Origin: Amnibacterium flavum
Lineage (GTDB): Bacteria > Actinomycetota > Actinomycetes > Actinomycetales > Microbacteriaceae
Assembly: GCF_003097495.1 (NCBI RefSeq)
Contig: NZ_QEOP01000002.1
Location: forward strand, 930,001 to 994,000
Length of the DNA: 64,000 bases
Reading direction: 5' to 3'
In this document: piece by piece, positions 8,435 through 17,727 of the stretch
How the letters are laid out: each line of letters opens with the position of its first letter
Numbering within the stretch: the stretch's first letter is position 1
Made by a program: the position numbers and the translations under genes
Notes under the pieces: generated by a model
What the model saw: the letters and a program-made list of their open reading frames with translations, nothing else
Database searches by the model: none
What the model was told of the DNA's origin: nothing

Positions 8435-9049
8435 CTACAGCCCCTCGACCTGAAGCGGATCCGTCTCGACCTGGCCCGGCTTCCACTTCGTCCCGTTGAA
8501 CTCGATCAGCCCGATCTCACCATCGGCGTACGCGAAGTGCTGCGACGACGCGTTGCTGATCATCTGCCCCGGCTCGGGCCACGCGTACGCGGTCACATCC
8601 CGAACCAGCGAGCCGATCACACCTCCATGCGTCACCACCAGCACCGACTGGTCGGGGTGACGCTCCGCCAACTCCACCAGCGCCGGCCGGGCACGCGCAA
8701 CGACATGCGAACGCTTCTCCCGACCCTGGATGTGCTCGCCGCGCTGGCGAAGCGCATCCAACTCGACCCCGCTCAGCCCCTCCGCCGTGCCGTACGAGCG
8801 TTCACGGAGATCGTCGATGATCTCGATGTCGTCGAGCCCGATCTCCGCGGCGATGATCTGCGCCGTCTCCAACGCCCGCGACAGAGGGCTCGACACGATC
8901 GCGTCCCAATGCTCTGCAGCGAGACGCTGACCGGCTTCCCGCGCCTGGCGACGGCCCGTGTCGTTCAGCGGGATGTCGCTCGTCCCCTGGATGCGCCCCT
9001 GCAGGTTCCAGTCGGTCTGGCCGTGGCGCACGAGTTCGAGACGGGTCAT
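8435..9049 (-). CDS. Histidine phosphatase family protein (phosphoglycerate-mutase-like)
   Basis: This 204-residue protein starts MTRLELVRHGQTDWNLQGRIQG, with the catalytic His in RHG. It also has SSPLSRALETAQIIA, ERSYGTAEGLSG (general acid Glu region) and the second active-site His in VVTHGGVIGSLVR. It is a cytoplasmic acid-phosphatase/mutase-type enzyme of unknown substrate. The ATG at 9049 has CGGAG ten nucleotides upstream; another ATG nine codons further upstream is less consistent with the family N-terminus. It lies between the sirtuin and YbaK-like genes on the same strand. Confidence 0.88.
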   Translation of the reverse strand: MTRLELVRHGQTDWNLQGRIQGTSDIPLNDTGRRQAREAGQRLAAEHWDAIVSSPLSRALETAQIIAAEIGLDDIEIIDDLRERSYGTAEGLSGVELDALRQRGEHIQGREKRSHVVARARPALVELAERHPDQSVLVVTHGGVIGSLVRDVTAYAWPEPGQMISNASSQHFAYADGEIGLIEFNGTKWKPGQVETDPLQVEGL

Positions 9050-9114
9050 CAGTGGGGCTCCGGGAAGTCGGCGCATGCGCGCAGGGGTGGTGGGGTTCGA
9101 GGACGTGCGGCAGG

Positions 9115-9978
9115 TCAGGTGATCAGACGTTCGACCAGCCCCGCCAGGGACTCGGTCGTGCCGGCATCGAGCTTGATCGTGGCCCGGGTGTCGCCCTTGG
9201 TCGCCCCACGGTTGATGATCACGATGGGGGAGCGAGCACGGCGGGCGACCTCGAGAAGTCGGATACCGGAATTCACGGCAAGCGACGAACCGGCGATGAT
9301 CAGCGCATCCGCCCGTCTCACCAGCGCACTCGCCTCCGCGAACTTCTCACTCGGCACGAACTCGCCGAAGAACACCACCTCGGGCTTCAGCACACCGCCG
9401 CAGACAGTGCACTCGGGCACGACGAACTCGGACACATCGGCGACCTCGGCGTCGCCGTCGGGGTTGATGGTGACCGAGTCGGGCTGCTCGAGCCACGGGT
9501 TCGCCGCCTCGATCCGCTCGGCGACGCTGGCACGCGCGAAGGTCTGGCCGCAACGCAGGCAGCGGACCCGATCGACGGTGCCGTGGAGGTCGACGACGTG
9601 GCGGGAGCCGGCCTTCAGATGCAGGCCGTCGACGTTCTGGGTGACGACGCCGTTGACCAGGCCGGAGGCTTCGAGATCGGCCAGAGCACGGTGGCCATCA
9701 TTCGGTTCCGCCGAGTCGAAACGCTTCCAGCCCAGATGGCTGCCCGCCCAATAGCGCTGACGGTAGGACGCCCCCGAGAGGAACTGCTGGAACGACATCG
9801 GCGAACGCTTCGGCGCACCCGCACCGCGATAGTCGGGGATACCCGAGTCCGTGCTCACCCCGGCACCCGTGAGAACGGACACACTGCGCCCGCGGAGGAG
9901 CTCGGCGACCCGGTCGAGGTCGCGCGAAAGGGAGGCCGCAGAATCGGCGCCCTGAGCCGAGGACGCTAGCGTGGTCAT
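9115..9978 (-). CDS. NAD-dependent protein deacetylase, Sir2 family
   Basis: The 287-residue protein has all sirtuin signatures: TGAGVSTDSGIPDYRG (NAD binding, about residues 36-51), VVTQNVDGLH (about 118), catalytic His in VDLHGTVDRVRC, and the zinc cysteines CLRCG and CTVCGG. IIAGSSLAV gives the C-terminal Rossmann strand. It should remove acyl groups from lysines using NAD+. The ATG at 9978 follows GGGAGGAA. The gene diverges from the rRNA/tRNA methyltransferase gene 88 bp away. Confidence 0.92.
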   Translation of the reverse strand: MTTLASSAQGADSAASLSRDLDRVAELLRGRSVSVLTGAGVSTDSGIPDYRGAGAPKRSPMSFQQFLSGASYRQRYWAGSHLGWKRFDSAEPNDGHRALADLEASGLVNGVVTQNVDGLHLKAGSRHVVDLHGTVDRVRCLRCGQTFARASVAERIEAANPWLEQPDSVTINPDGDAEVADVSEFVVPECTVCGGVLKPEVVFFGEFVPSEKFAEASALVRRADALIIAGSSLAVNSGIRLLEVARRARSPIVIINRGATKGDTRATIKLDAGTTESLAGLVERLIT

Positions 9979-10066
9979 CGTTCCTCCCGAGTCCAGCGTA
10001 GACAGGCGCGGGAGCAGGTGGCGACCAGACGCCGCCGGCATCCCCTCTCGAGAGAGTGATATCCGC

Positions 10067-10864
10067 GTGCAGATCGTCCGACTCGACTCGCTCGACGCGC
10101 CCGAGCTCGACGACTACTCCCGCCTCACCGACGTCGCCCTCCGCCGTCGCACCGAGCCGGCCGGCGGTCTGTACCTCGCCGAATCGACGAAAGTCATCGC
10201 CCGCGCCCTCGCAGCAGGGCACCGTCCGCGTTCGGTCCTGACCCGCGAGTCGTGGCTGCCCGAGCTCGAGCAGCTCCTCTCCGGCTACCCCGACCTCACG
10301 GTCTACGTGGGGGAGGACGCCCTCCTCGAGCAGCTCACCGGCTACCACCTCCACCGCGGCGCTCTCGCCTCCATGCACCGGCCCGTCCTGCCGGAACCCG
10401 CCGAGATCCTCCGAGATGCGAAGCGGGTCGTGATCCTCGACGGACTCGTCGACCACACCAACGTCGGAGCGATCTTCCGATCCGTCGCAGGCCTCGGAGC
10501 GGACGCCGTGCTCGTCACTCCGCGCTGCGCCGACCCGCTGTACCGCCGCAGCGTGCGGGTGAGCATGGGAACGGTGCTCCAGGTGCCGTGGACCCGGCTC
10601 CCCGAATGGCGCGAGGCGACCCCGCTGCTCCACGAGCACGGCTTCGAGATCGCGGCACTCGCCCTCGGCGACGGAGCGATCCCGCTCGATCGCTACCGAC
10701 CCGGTGAGAAGGTCGCGCTCGTTCTGGGAACAGAAGGCGACGGACTGGGCAGGCACGCACTCTCCTCAGCGGACACGATCGTGACCATCCCGATGCTCCA
10801 CGGGGTCGATTCGCTCAACGTCGCCGCAGCCGCAGCCGTGGCGCTCTGGGCCATCACGCGCTGA
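10067..10864 (+). CDS. SpoU/TrmH family RNA 2'-O-methyltransferase
   Basis: The 265-residue protein has an N-terminal substrate-binding domain (PAGGLYLAESTKVIARALAAGHRPRSVLT, typical of TrmH-like RNA methylases). The SPOUT catalytic domain follows, with motif 1 VDHTNVGAIFRSVAGLGADAVLV, motif 2 LVLGTEGDGLG and motif 3 IPMLHGVDSLNVAAAAAVALW. These motifs bind S-adenosylmethionine in the trefoil knot. It probably methylates a ribose in tRNA or 23S rRNA. The GTG start at 10067 is preceded by GAGAGAG. Confidence 0.9.
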   Translation: MQIVRLDSLDAPELDDYSRLTDVALRRRTEPAGGLYLAESTKVIARALAAGHRPRSVLTRESWLPELEQLLSGYPDLTVYVGEDALLEQLTGYHLHRGALASMHRPVLPEPAEILRDAKRVVILDGLVDHTNVGAIFRSVAGLGADAVLVTPRCADPLYRRSVRVSMGTVLQVPWTRLPEWREATPLLHEHGFEIAALALGDGAIPLDRYRPGEKVALVLGTEGDGLGRHALSSADTIVTIPMLHGVDSLNVAAAAAVALWAITR

Positions 10865-10962
10865 GGCCCCACCGGGTTGCTTCGTCGCTATGCTCGGCTC
10901 AGCGCACTGCCGTCACCGTCGACGGGTCGCAGAACGCAGCCATCCAGCGAGGAAGTGACTGT

Positions 10963-12516
10963 ATGACGCAGCAGACCGGCTCCGAACCCGTCATCGCCGA
11001 CGGAGGCGGCAAGGGGCTGCGTGCCGGATCCCTCGGCCTCATCGGATCGACCGTGATCGGCCTCGCCTCCACAGCTCCCGTCTACTCGCTCGCGGCGACC
11101 CTCGGCTTCATCGTCATCGCGGTCGGCCCCCAGACGCCGATCGCGATCATCCTCGCCTTCATCCCCATGTTCTTCGTCGCCTTCGCCTACCGAGAGCTGA
11201 ACCGGGCGGTCCCCGACTGCGGAACCACCTTCACCTGGGCCACCAAGGCCTTCGGTCCGCGGATCGGCTGGCTGGGCGGCTGGGGAGTGGCCGTCGCCGG
11301 CACCATCGTCCTCGCCAACCTGGCGCAGATCGGCGGCTACTACTTCTGGCTGCTGGTCGCGCCCGACGTGGCGGAGAACACGATCGCCGTCACGGCGACC
11401 GGCGTCGTCTTCATCGCCCTCATGGTCTTCGTCAGCTACCGCGGACTCGAGATCGGCGAGGTGCTGCAGAACATCCTCATCGCCATCCAGTACCTGGCGC
11501 TCATCCTGTTCGTCGTGTTCGCCCTCGTGGCGGTGGCGAACGGCACGGCCCCCGAGGGCGCGACTGCACCGCAGCTGTCCTGGTTCGACCCGTTCGCCTT
11601 CACCGACCTGTCGGGCTTCACCGAGGCCATCCTGCTCGCCCTCTTCATCTACTGGGGCTGGGACACCTGCCTGGCCCTCAACGAGGAGACCAAGGACCCG
11701 CAGCGCATCCCCGGCCGAGCCGCACTGCTCTCGACCGTCATCCTCGTCTTCACCTACGTGGCGGTCGCCGTCGCCGCGATGGCGTACGCGGGCCTCGGCA
11801 CCACGGGCATCGGCCTCGGCAACTCCGAGAACGCCGACGACGTCTTCTACGCCGTCAAGGACGCCCTCTTCGGACCCTGGGCGTGGCTGCTCGTCGTCGC
11901 CGTCATGGTCTCGGCGGTCTCGTCCACCCAGACCACGATCCTGCCGACCGCCCGCGGAACCCTCGCCATGGCGGTCTACAAGGCGCTCCCACCGAAGTTC
12001 GGCACCGTCCACCCCCGCTTCAAGACACCGGCGTACAGCACCTTCGTGATGGGTGCCGTCGCCATCGTCTTCTACGTCGGCATGACGCTCGTCAGCGAGA
12101 ACATCCTCGAGGACACGATCGCGTCCCTCGGCCTCGCGATCGCCTTCTACTACGGCATCACCGGGTTCGCGTGCGTCTGGCTGTTCCGCAAGCAGGCGTT
12201 CACGTCGGCCCGGAACTTCGTCTTCCAGTTCCTGTTCCCGCTCCTCGGCGGCGTGCTGCTGACGGCGGCATTCGTGAAGTCGGCGATCGACATGCTCGAT
12301 CCCGAATACGGCTCGACGACGCTGCTCGGCGTCGGAAGCGTCTTCGTCGTCGGAGTCGGCTCGCTGCTCGTCGGCGTGGTGCTGATGATCGTCTGGTCGT
12401 TCTTCCCCGCCTCGAAGCCGTTCTTCCGCGGCGAGAGCCTCAATCTGCAGACCGACGTCATGGTGCCGGATGCGGAGCACCCGAAGGGCCGCTCGGTCGA
12501 CGGCGGGCTGATCTGA
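10963..12516 (+). CDS. APC superfamily amino acid/polyamine permease
   Basis: This 517-residue integral membrane protein has about twelve hydrophobic segments. The TM1 hallmark GSLGLIGSTVIGLASTAPVYSLA and the FAYRELNRAVPDCGTTFTW segment are typical of the actinobacterial APC group. Lys- and Arg-rich loops alternate with membrane spans, and the C-terminus is hydrophilic. It is an inner-membrane transporter, probably for an amino acid or amine. The ATG at 10963 has GAGGAAG nine nucleotides upstream. It ends in a gap containing a hairpin shared with the convergent PBP gene. Confidence 0.9.
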   Translation: MTQQTGSEPVIADGGGKGLRAGSLGLIGSTVIGLASTAPVYSLAATLGFIVIAVGPQTPIAIILAFIPMFFVAFAYRELNRAVPDCGTTFTWATKAFGPRIGWLGGWGVAVAGTIVLANLAQIGGYYFWLLVAPDVAENTIAVTATGVVFIALMVFVSYRGLEIGEVLQNILIAIQYLALILFVVFALVAVANGTAPEGATAPQLSWFDPFAFTDLSGFTEAILLALFIYWGWDTCLALNEETKDPQRIPGRAALLSTVILVFTYVAVAVAAMAYAGLGTTGIGLGNSENADDVFYAVKDALFGPWAWLLVVAVMVSAVSSTQTTILPTARGTLAMAVYKALPPKFGTVHPRFKTPAYSTFVMGAVAIVFYVGMTLVSENILEDTIASLGLAIAFYYGITGFACVWLFRKQAFTSARNFVFQFLFPLLGGVLLTAAFVKSAIDMLDPEYGSTTLLGVGSVFVVGVGSLLVGVVLMIVWSFFPASKPFFRGESLNLQTDVMVPDAEHPKGRSVDGGLI

Positions 12517-12592
12517 CGGAGGACCGACGCTGCGCGGAGGGGCACGGAACGGCCTCCGGGCCTGTTCGAAGTGTTTCCAGCCCTGCGATCAA

Positions 12593-12611
12593 GGTCGAGT
12601 AGCGCGAAGCG
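12593..12611. repeat. Second dispersed repeat: GGTCGAGTAGCGCG(A/G)AGCG
   Basis: This 19-bp sequence occurs again at 44423-44441 with a single difference (A to G). Both copies lie between convergent genes. Only two copies were found by eye, so the family is provisional. Confidence 0.5.
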
Positions 12612-12680
12612 CGCGCCGGGACCGGTCGTGCAGGCCGCAGGCCGTCCCAAAACAGACTCGGCCCGGCCCGCAATGAGGAA

Positions 12681-12718
12681 GGAACGTGCGCGACAGGTTC
12701 ACCTGCCGCGCACGTCCC
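12681..12718. terminator. Long hairpin between convergent APC and PBP genes
   Basis: GGAACGTGCGCG (12681-12692) pairs with CGCGCACGTCCC (12707-12718) with one mismatch. Inside this, CAGGT (12694-12698) pairs with ACCTG (12701-12705), giving a nearly continuous stem. There is no T-run, but the symmetric position 165 bp after the permease and 25 bp after the PBP stop fits a bidirectional terminator. It shares the 12-base arm with the hairpin at 5968-6014. Confidence 0.65.
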
Positions 12719-12742
12719 TCGTCTACCACCGCTGGAGCGGCG

Positions 12743-15382
12743 CTAACAGGTGCGTTTGGTTACCGTGACCCGGACGGCGACATCGGATCTCGCGGCCGTG
12801 CCCGGTGAGGGATCCTGCGACTTCACGAGCGCCGGCGAATTGGGCTGCAGAGCGCCGTCGACCTCGCACTGGATCGTCGGAGCCGCGGTGAACCCGGCAC
12901 TGGCCAGAGCTCCCGCCACCGCGTTCTGCTGGACCCCGGTCAGGTCGGGCAGAGCCTTCAGCAGTCCGTTGCTCGTGTAGACGGTGACGATCGAGCTCTT
13001 GCTGGTCTGACCCGACGGGGTGGTGCCGGAGACGGTGCCGACCGGCAGGTCGGAGTCCTGCTGTCCGCCGTCGAGGAACCCGAATCCGGCGCCCTCGATG
13101 ATCGCCTTCGCCTGATCGATGCTGAGACCTCGGACATCGGGAACGGTCGCCTGCTGCCCGCGCAACAGCTCCTGCGATGCCGCCGGGAACTCGTCGCCGC
13201 CGTACTTGGCGTTGAGCGCGCTCATCACCCGGGGGGCGATCCGGTGCCGGGCGCTCGCGGCCTGTCCGCTGTCGAGGTAGTAGTTGCGCTCGTTGACGTG
13301 ACCGGTGACGTTGAAGACCCCCGTTACGGTCGCGGCCTTGGTGGTCGCTCCGCTCATCCAGGTGGCCTCGGCCTCATCGGTCGTACCCGTCTTGCCCAGC
13401 GTGGGCGCGCGGTTCGTCAGAGACGAGTAGGTGGGGCTGCCGGTACCGCGCTGGAACGCCTGCTGCAGGGCGTACGCGGCCGTCGCGGCCACCTCGGGCT
13501 CGAGGGCCTTCGTGCACTTCGACGGCGGGACCGGAACCTCGGTGCCATCGGGCGCGACAATCCGTTCGATCGCGATCGGCTCGCAGTAGGTACCACCCGA
13601 TGCGATCGTCGCGAAGGCGCCGGCCATCTGCAGAGGAGCGACCTCGTTGGTGCCGAGAACCGAGCTGGGCCCGTGGACGAGTTCGCCCGAGCGCACGCTG
13701 TAGGTCTCGTTGCCTTCGGCATCCAGGACGGGGTTGCCGGCGTCGTCGGTGATCATGTCCTCGACGCCGCGGTCGGCGCGGTACACGCCCATCGCGTTGG
13801 CGGTGCCGCTGATGCCGCAGAGATCGAGCTGCTTCGACATCGCGATGAAGCCGGTGTTCTCCGAGTTCATCGTGTTGTAGAGCGCCGTCCAGAACCCGCC
13901 GTTGCCGCCCTCGTCGTTGCGGGGGTTCCAGCTCTCGCCGAGCACGTACTTGCCGTCGGGTGAGCAGGAGTCCTTCCATGCCGTTCCGCGGAGGTCCTTG
14001 CGGCGGGCGTCGACACCCTCGTTGAGGCCGTGCCCCTCCTTCAGCCATTCGAGCAGCGTGAAGATCTTGTAGGTGGAGCCGGGCTGGAAGCCCGTCGATC
14101 CGCCGTAGTCGTAGTCGGCGTTGTAGTTGATGGCCGTCGCGGTCGGGTCGGCGGCGAGGTCCTCGGGATCGACCGAGTACCTCTTGTTCTGGGCCATGGC
14201 GAGGATCTTGCCGGTGCCGGGCTGCACGGTGACGACGGTCGCACCGATGTCGAAGTCGTCGAGGTGCCACGGCACGTTGTCGTTGATCGCGGCCTCGGCA
14301 GCGGCCTGCACGTCGACGTCGAGAGTCGTGTACACGTCGTAGCCGGCGGTGATGAAGTTGCGCAGACGCGCCTTCGGGTCGTCGCCGAAGAACTCGTCGT
14401 TCTTGAACACGCGGGTCACGTAATCGCAGAAGAATCCGGAGCCGCCGGCGAGGGCGCATCCACCCGACGGGGGCTGGATGGACGGCTCGACGGGAGCGGC
14501 GACGGCGTCGTCGTGCTCTTGCTGCGTGATCATCTTCTCCTCGAGCATGTTGCCCAGGATGTAGTCGCGGCGCGACTTGTTCGCCGCGTAGCCGTTCGCG
14601 GCGCCGTTGGTCTCGCTGTCGGGGTAGTCGAGTCGGTACTTCTCGGGGTTGTTGACGATGGCCATGAGGCTCGCCGACTGCTGCAGTGTCGCGTTCGCGG
14701 CGCTGGTGCCGAAGTAGTAGTTGGCCGCGGCCTCGATGCCGTAGACGGTGCCGCCGAAACCGGCGATGTTGAGATAGCCGAGGAGGATCTCGTCCTTCGT
14801 GTACCGCTTCTCGAGACCGATGGCGTACTTCATCTCGCGGATCTTGCGGGACTCGGTCTGCACCGTCGCCGCCTCGTAGGCGGCCGTGATCTCGTCCTGG
14901 TCGGTCAGGTCCTTGATCGCGTTCTGGATGTTGACGTTCTTCACGTACTGCTGCGTGATCGACGAACCACCCTGGATGGGACGACCGAGAGCGTTGTTCA
15001 GGACGGCGCGAACGGTGCCCTGGAGATCGATGCCGCCGTGGTCGTAGTAGCGGGGGTCCTCACCGGCGACCGCGGCATCCTTGACGAAGCCGTTGACCTG
15101 ATCCCAGCCGACCTCGATGCGGTTCTGCTCGTAGAAGTAGGCGAGCAGCTTGGGGGAGCCGTCGGAGTTCGTCGCGTAGATGTTGGTGCGCTGCGACAGG
15201 GGCTGGATCTCGAGGTAGTCGGGCAGATCCTCGAAGATGCCGATGGTGTCGTTGGCGGCGACACTCGTCAGGGCGAGAGCAGGAGTGATGGCCACGGTCG
15301 CGAGGACTCCGGCAGCGACACTCATGCCGATGAAACCGAGGAGTCCGGCGATCCGGCTGGGCGTGCGTGCAAACGGCGACAA
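12743..15382 (-). CDS. Class A penicillin-binding protein (transglycosylase/transpeptidase) with two PASTA domains
   Basis: The 879-residue protein has an N-terminal membrane anchor (GLLGFIGMSVAAGVLATVAI). A GT51 transglycosylase domain follows with AVAGEDPRYYDHGGID (catalytic Glu) and GGSSITQQYVKN. The transpeptidase domain has SxxK in GSTYK, SxN in NSENTG and KTG in LGKTGTTDEA. Two C-terminal PASTA repeats follow: VPDVRGLSIDQAKAIIEGAGF and LPDLTGVQQNAVAGALASAGF. It polymerises and cross-links peptidoglycan at the outer membrane face. A TTG at 15382 was chosen because GAAAGGGG lies just upstream and the longer open frame overlaps the divergent carboxypeptidase gene. The exact start is uncertain by a few codons. 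Confidence 0.9.
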   Translation of the reverse strand: MSPFARTPSRIAGLLGFIGMSVAAGVLATVAITPALALTSVAANDTIGIFEDLPDYLEIQPLSQRTNIYATNSDGSPKLLAYFYEQNRIEVGWDQVNGFVKDAAVAGEDPRYYDHGGIDLQGTVRAVLNNALGRPIQGGSSITQQYVKNVNIQNAIKDLTDQDEITAAYEAATVQTESRKIREMKYAIGLEKRYTKDEILLGYLNIAGFGGTVYGIEAAANYYFGTSAANATLQQSASLMAIVNNPEKYRLDYPDSETNGAANGYAANKSRRDYILGNMLEEKMITQQEHDDAVAAPVEPSIQPPSGGCALAGGSGFFCDYVTRVFKNDEFFGDDPKARLRNFITAGYDVYTTLDVDVQAAAEAAINDNVPWHLDDFDIGATVVTVQPGTGKILAMAQNKRYSVDPEDLAADPTATAINYNADYDYGGSTGFQPGSTYKIFTLLEWLKEGHGLNEGVDARRKDLRGTAWKDSCSPDGKYVLGESWNPRNDEGGNGGFWTALYNTMNSENTGFIAMSKQLDLCGISGTANAMGVYRADRGVEDMITDDAGNPVLDAEGNETYSVRSGELVHGPSSVLGTNEVAPLQMAGAFATIASGGTYCEPIAIERIVAPDGTEVPVPPSKCTKALEPEVAATAAYALQQAFQRGTGSPTYSSLTNRAPTLGKTGTTDEAEATWMSGATTKAATVTGVFNVTGHVNERNYYLDSGQAASARHRIAPRVMSALNAKYGGDEFPAASQELLRGQQATVPDVRGLSIDQAKAIIEGAGFGFLDGGQQDSDLPVGTVSGTTPSGQTSKSSIVTVYTSNGLLKALPDLTGVQQNAVAGALASAGFTAAPTIQCEVDGALQPNSPALVKSQDPSPGTAARSDVAVRVTVTKRTC

Positions 15383-15537
15383 GGTTGGGCCCCTTTCGCC
15401 GGAAAGAATACGTGAGCGCACAGACGGTTCTGCCGTTAGCGCGCCGATCGTAACGATTCTGTTGCGACGAGGAGTTGCCGTCGGCACGCATGCCGGGGAT
15501 GGCAGCGGGTCGGGAAGGGCCCTCAGAGGTTCTCGCA

Positions 15538-15549
15538 TAGCCTGACGGG
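15538..15549 (+). promoter_or_regulatory. Leaderless-type promoter of the D,D-carboxypeptidase gene
   Basis: TAGCCT at 15538-15543 is followed by exactly six bases and the GTG start at 15550. The same hexamer and spacing precede the starts at 1850 and 34247. No Shine-Dalgarno sequence is present between them. Confidence 0.6.
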
Positions 15550-16812
15550 GTGTCAACGCGCCCAGATCCGACGCGACGACAGGTCTCGCGGCAGCAGCTG
15601 TACCGGCGTCGCCGCATCGCCGCCGCGATCGTCCTCGTCCTGACCCTCGGCATCGTGTCGGTCGCCATCTACCTGCCGACCGCTGCCGCCGCCGAACTGC
15701 CCGACGCTGCACCGACCGTTGAGACACCCGCGTTCGCACCGGCCGCTCCGGTCGCCGCGGCGTTCCCGGGCTACGGTCGCGGCGCGATAGGCGCTGTCGG
15801 ATTCGACGGTGTACTCGCGTCGGCGGGTGACCAGGGGCAGTTCCCGATCGCGAGCATCACGAAGGTCATCACCGCTCTCGTCGTTCTGTCGGCCAAACCG
15901 CTCGCCGACGGGGAGGCCGGCCCCGACATCACCTTCACGGACGCCGATGTCGACATCTACTACGACGTGCTCGCGCAGAACGGCTCGCTCGAGCCGGTTC
16001 GCGAGGGGCTCGTGCTCTCGCAGCGCCAGGTCATGGAGACCATGCTGATCCCCTCGGCCAACAACTACGCTGAGTCGCTCGCGGTCTGGGCGTTCGGGTC
16101 GGTCGATGCCTACCTGACCGCGGCGAACGCCTGGCTCACCGAGCACGGTCTCACCGACACGGTGGTCGTCGACACCAACGGTCTGTCGCCCGGCGACCTG
16201 AGCACTCCGGCGAACCTCGTCGCGCTCGGCCAGCTCGCCCTCGCCGACCCGGTCATCGCCTCGATCGTGCGCACCCCCACGGCGCAGGAGCCCTACATCG
16301 GCGAGATCGACAACACCAACAAACTCCTCGGCATCTCCGGCGTCGACGGCATCAAGACCGGCACGACCGATGAGGCGGGCGCCTGCCTGCTCTTCTCGAC
16401 CGACGTGGTGGTCGGCTCGCAGTCCGTGACGGTCGTCGGGGTGATCCTCGGCGCCGACAGCCATCCCGAGCTCAACGACGGCGTGCTCGCCCTGCTCGAG
16501 AGCGTCACGCCCGGGTTCCACGAGGTGACCCTGACGACCGCGGGGCAGCAGTACGCCGCCTATTCGACGCTGTGGGGCGAGTCCTCGACCGCGGTCACGA
16601 CCGAGGCGCGTACGGCCCTCGTCTACGGCGACGAGACGGTGACCGCCGCGGTCGTGGCGGCCCCGGTCGAAGCCGCAGCCGCGGGCACCCAGGTGGGAAC
16701 TGTCACGTTCACGGTCGGCGACGAGACCATCGACGTTCCGCTGACCCTCGCGGCCTCCATCGATGCACCGGACTTCTGGTGGCGGGTCTCGAACCCGCCG
16801 TGGACCAGGTGA
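15550..16812 (+). CDS. D-alanyl-D-alanine carboxypeptidase (peptidase S11)
   Basis: The 420-residue protein has a signal/anchor segment (IAAAIVLVLTLGIVSVAIYL, about residues 24-43). It also has the three low-molecular-mass PBP motifs: SxxK in PIASITKVITAL, SxN in IPSANNYAES and KTG in DGIKTGTTDEAG. It trims the terminal D-Ala from peptidoglycan pentapeptides outside the membrane. A beta-rich C-terminal domain follows. The GTG at 15550 lies six nucleotides after TAGCCT and lacks a Shine-Dalgarno sequence. It diverges from the class A PBP gene, giving a cell-wall gene pair, and its stop is only 4 bp from the end of the convergent SGNH hydrolase gene. Confidence 0.9.
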   Translation: MSTRPDPTRRQVSRQQLYRRRRIAAAIVLVLTLGIVSVAIYLPTAAAAELPDAAPTVETPAFAPAAPVAAAFPGYGRGAIGAVGFDGVLASAGDQGQFPIASITKVITALVVLSAKPLADGEAGPDITFTDADVDIYYDVLAQNGSLEPVREGLVLSQRQVMETMLIPSANNYAESLAVWAFGSVDAYLTAANAWLTEHGLTDTVVVDTNGLSPGDLSTPANLVALGQLALADPVIASIVRTPTAQEPYIGEIDNTNKLLGISGVDGIKTGTTDEAGACLLFSTDVVVGSQSVTVVGVILGADSHPELNDGVLALLESVTPGFHEVTLTTAGQQYAAYSTLWGESSTAVTTEARTALVYGDETVTAAVVAAPVEAAAAGTQVGTVTFTVGDETIDVPLTLAASIDAPDFWWRVSNPPWTR

Positions 16813-16816
16813 CGAT

Positions 16817-17608
16817 CTAGTCCCGCGGGCCGTCCACCCGATAGGGGACCGCCTCGGGACGCTTGGGCAGGATGTTGTCGCCGGATGAGACGCGGCGGAT
16901 GCGGCGGATCACCCACGGCACGAAGTACTCGCGCGCCCAGACCAGGTCCTCGCTGCGGGCGGCGCGCCAGGTCGACGGCGGCAGCGGTTCGGGGCGCATC
17001 GGCTCGAGCTCGTTCTCGACCCCGAGCGTGTCGAGCACCATGCGGGCGACGGTGTGATGGCCGAGCGAGTTCAGGTGCAGGCGGTCCCGGGTCCACATGC
17101 GGGCGTCCTGCACGTCGGTGAGCGCCCACTGGTCGGCGACGAGCGCGTGATGACGGAGCGCCTCGCGGCGGAGGTTCTCGTTGTAGATGGCGACCTTGCC
17201 GCGGAGGCGGGACAGCACGGGCGAGAAGCCGACGTCGACGCCGGTGAAGATCACGACGGTGGCACCGGTCGCGGCGAGCCGGTCGAGCGCGTCGCCGAAC
17301 TTGCGTGCGAGCTGGTCGGGTTCCGTTCCGGGCCGGATCACGTCGTTGCCGCCGGCGGAGATGGTGATCAGGTCGGGTTTCAGCGCGATCGCCGGTTCGA
17401 TCTGGTCGTCGATGATCTGCTGCAGCAGCTTGCCCCGCACGGCGAGGTTGGCGTACGAGAAGTCGGGCACGCTCTGCGCCAGGACCTCGGCCACGCGGTC
17501 GGCCCAACCGCGGTTCCCGCCCGGGCTGGCGGGCTCGGGGTCGCCGATCCCTTCGGTGAATGAATCGCCGAGAGCGACGTATCGACGCCATGGATGTCCG
17601 GACGTCAC
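16817..17608 (-). CDS. SGNH/GDSL-family hydrolase
   Basis: This 263-residue protein has block I YVALGDSFTEGIGDP (catalytic Ser), block II with Gly in NLAVRGKLLQ, block III ISAGGNDVIRPG (Asn) and block V WTRDRLHLNSLGHHTVA (catalytic His; the usual Asp is represented by the nearby DRLHLN). No signal peptide is visible, so it is likely a cytoplasmic esterase/lipase of unknown substrate. The GTG at 17608 is preceded by GGAGG at 7-nt spacing; a GTG six codons upstream is less likely. Confidence 0.88.
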   Translation of the reverse strand: MTSGHPWRRYVALGDSFTEGIGDPEPASPGGNRGWADRVAEVLAQSVPDFSYANLAVRGKLLQQIIDDQIEPAIALKPDLITISAGGNDVIRPGTEPDQLARKFGDALDRLAATGATVVIFTGVDVGFSPVLSRLRGKVAIYNENLRREALRHHALVADQWALTDVQDARMWTRDRLHLNSLGHHTVARMVLDTLGVENELEPMRPEPLPPSTWRAARSEDLVWAREYFVPWVIRRIRRVSSGDNILPKRPEAVPYRVDGPRD

Positions 17609-17713
17609 AGCACACCTCCACACCACGTTCGAGCGGGCCGGTCGACACGCCGACGATGCCCGCTGTTATGCATTCAACCACTGCTGCCACCCGGTCGCGC
17701 GACCCGGGACGGG

Positions 17714-17727
17714 TACCATTTGATCAA
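17714..17727 (+). promoter_or_regulatory. Candidate leaderless promoter of the SF2 helicase gene
   Basis: TACCAT at 17714-17719 ends eight bases before the GTG at 17728. No Shine-Dalgarno sequence precedes that GTG, and no clear -35 is visible. Confidence 0.4.
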
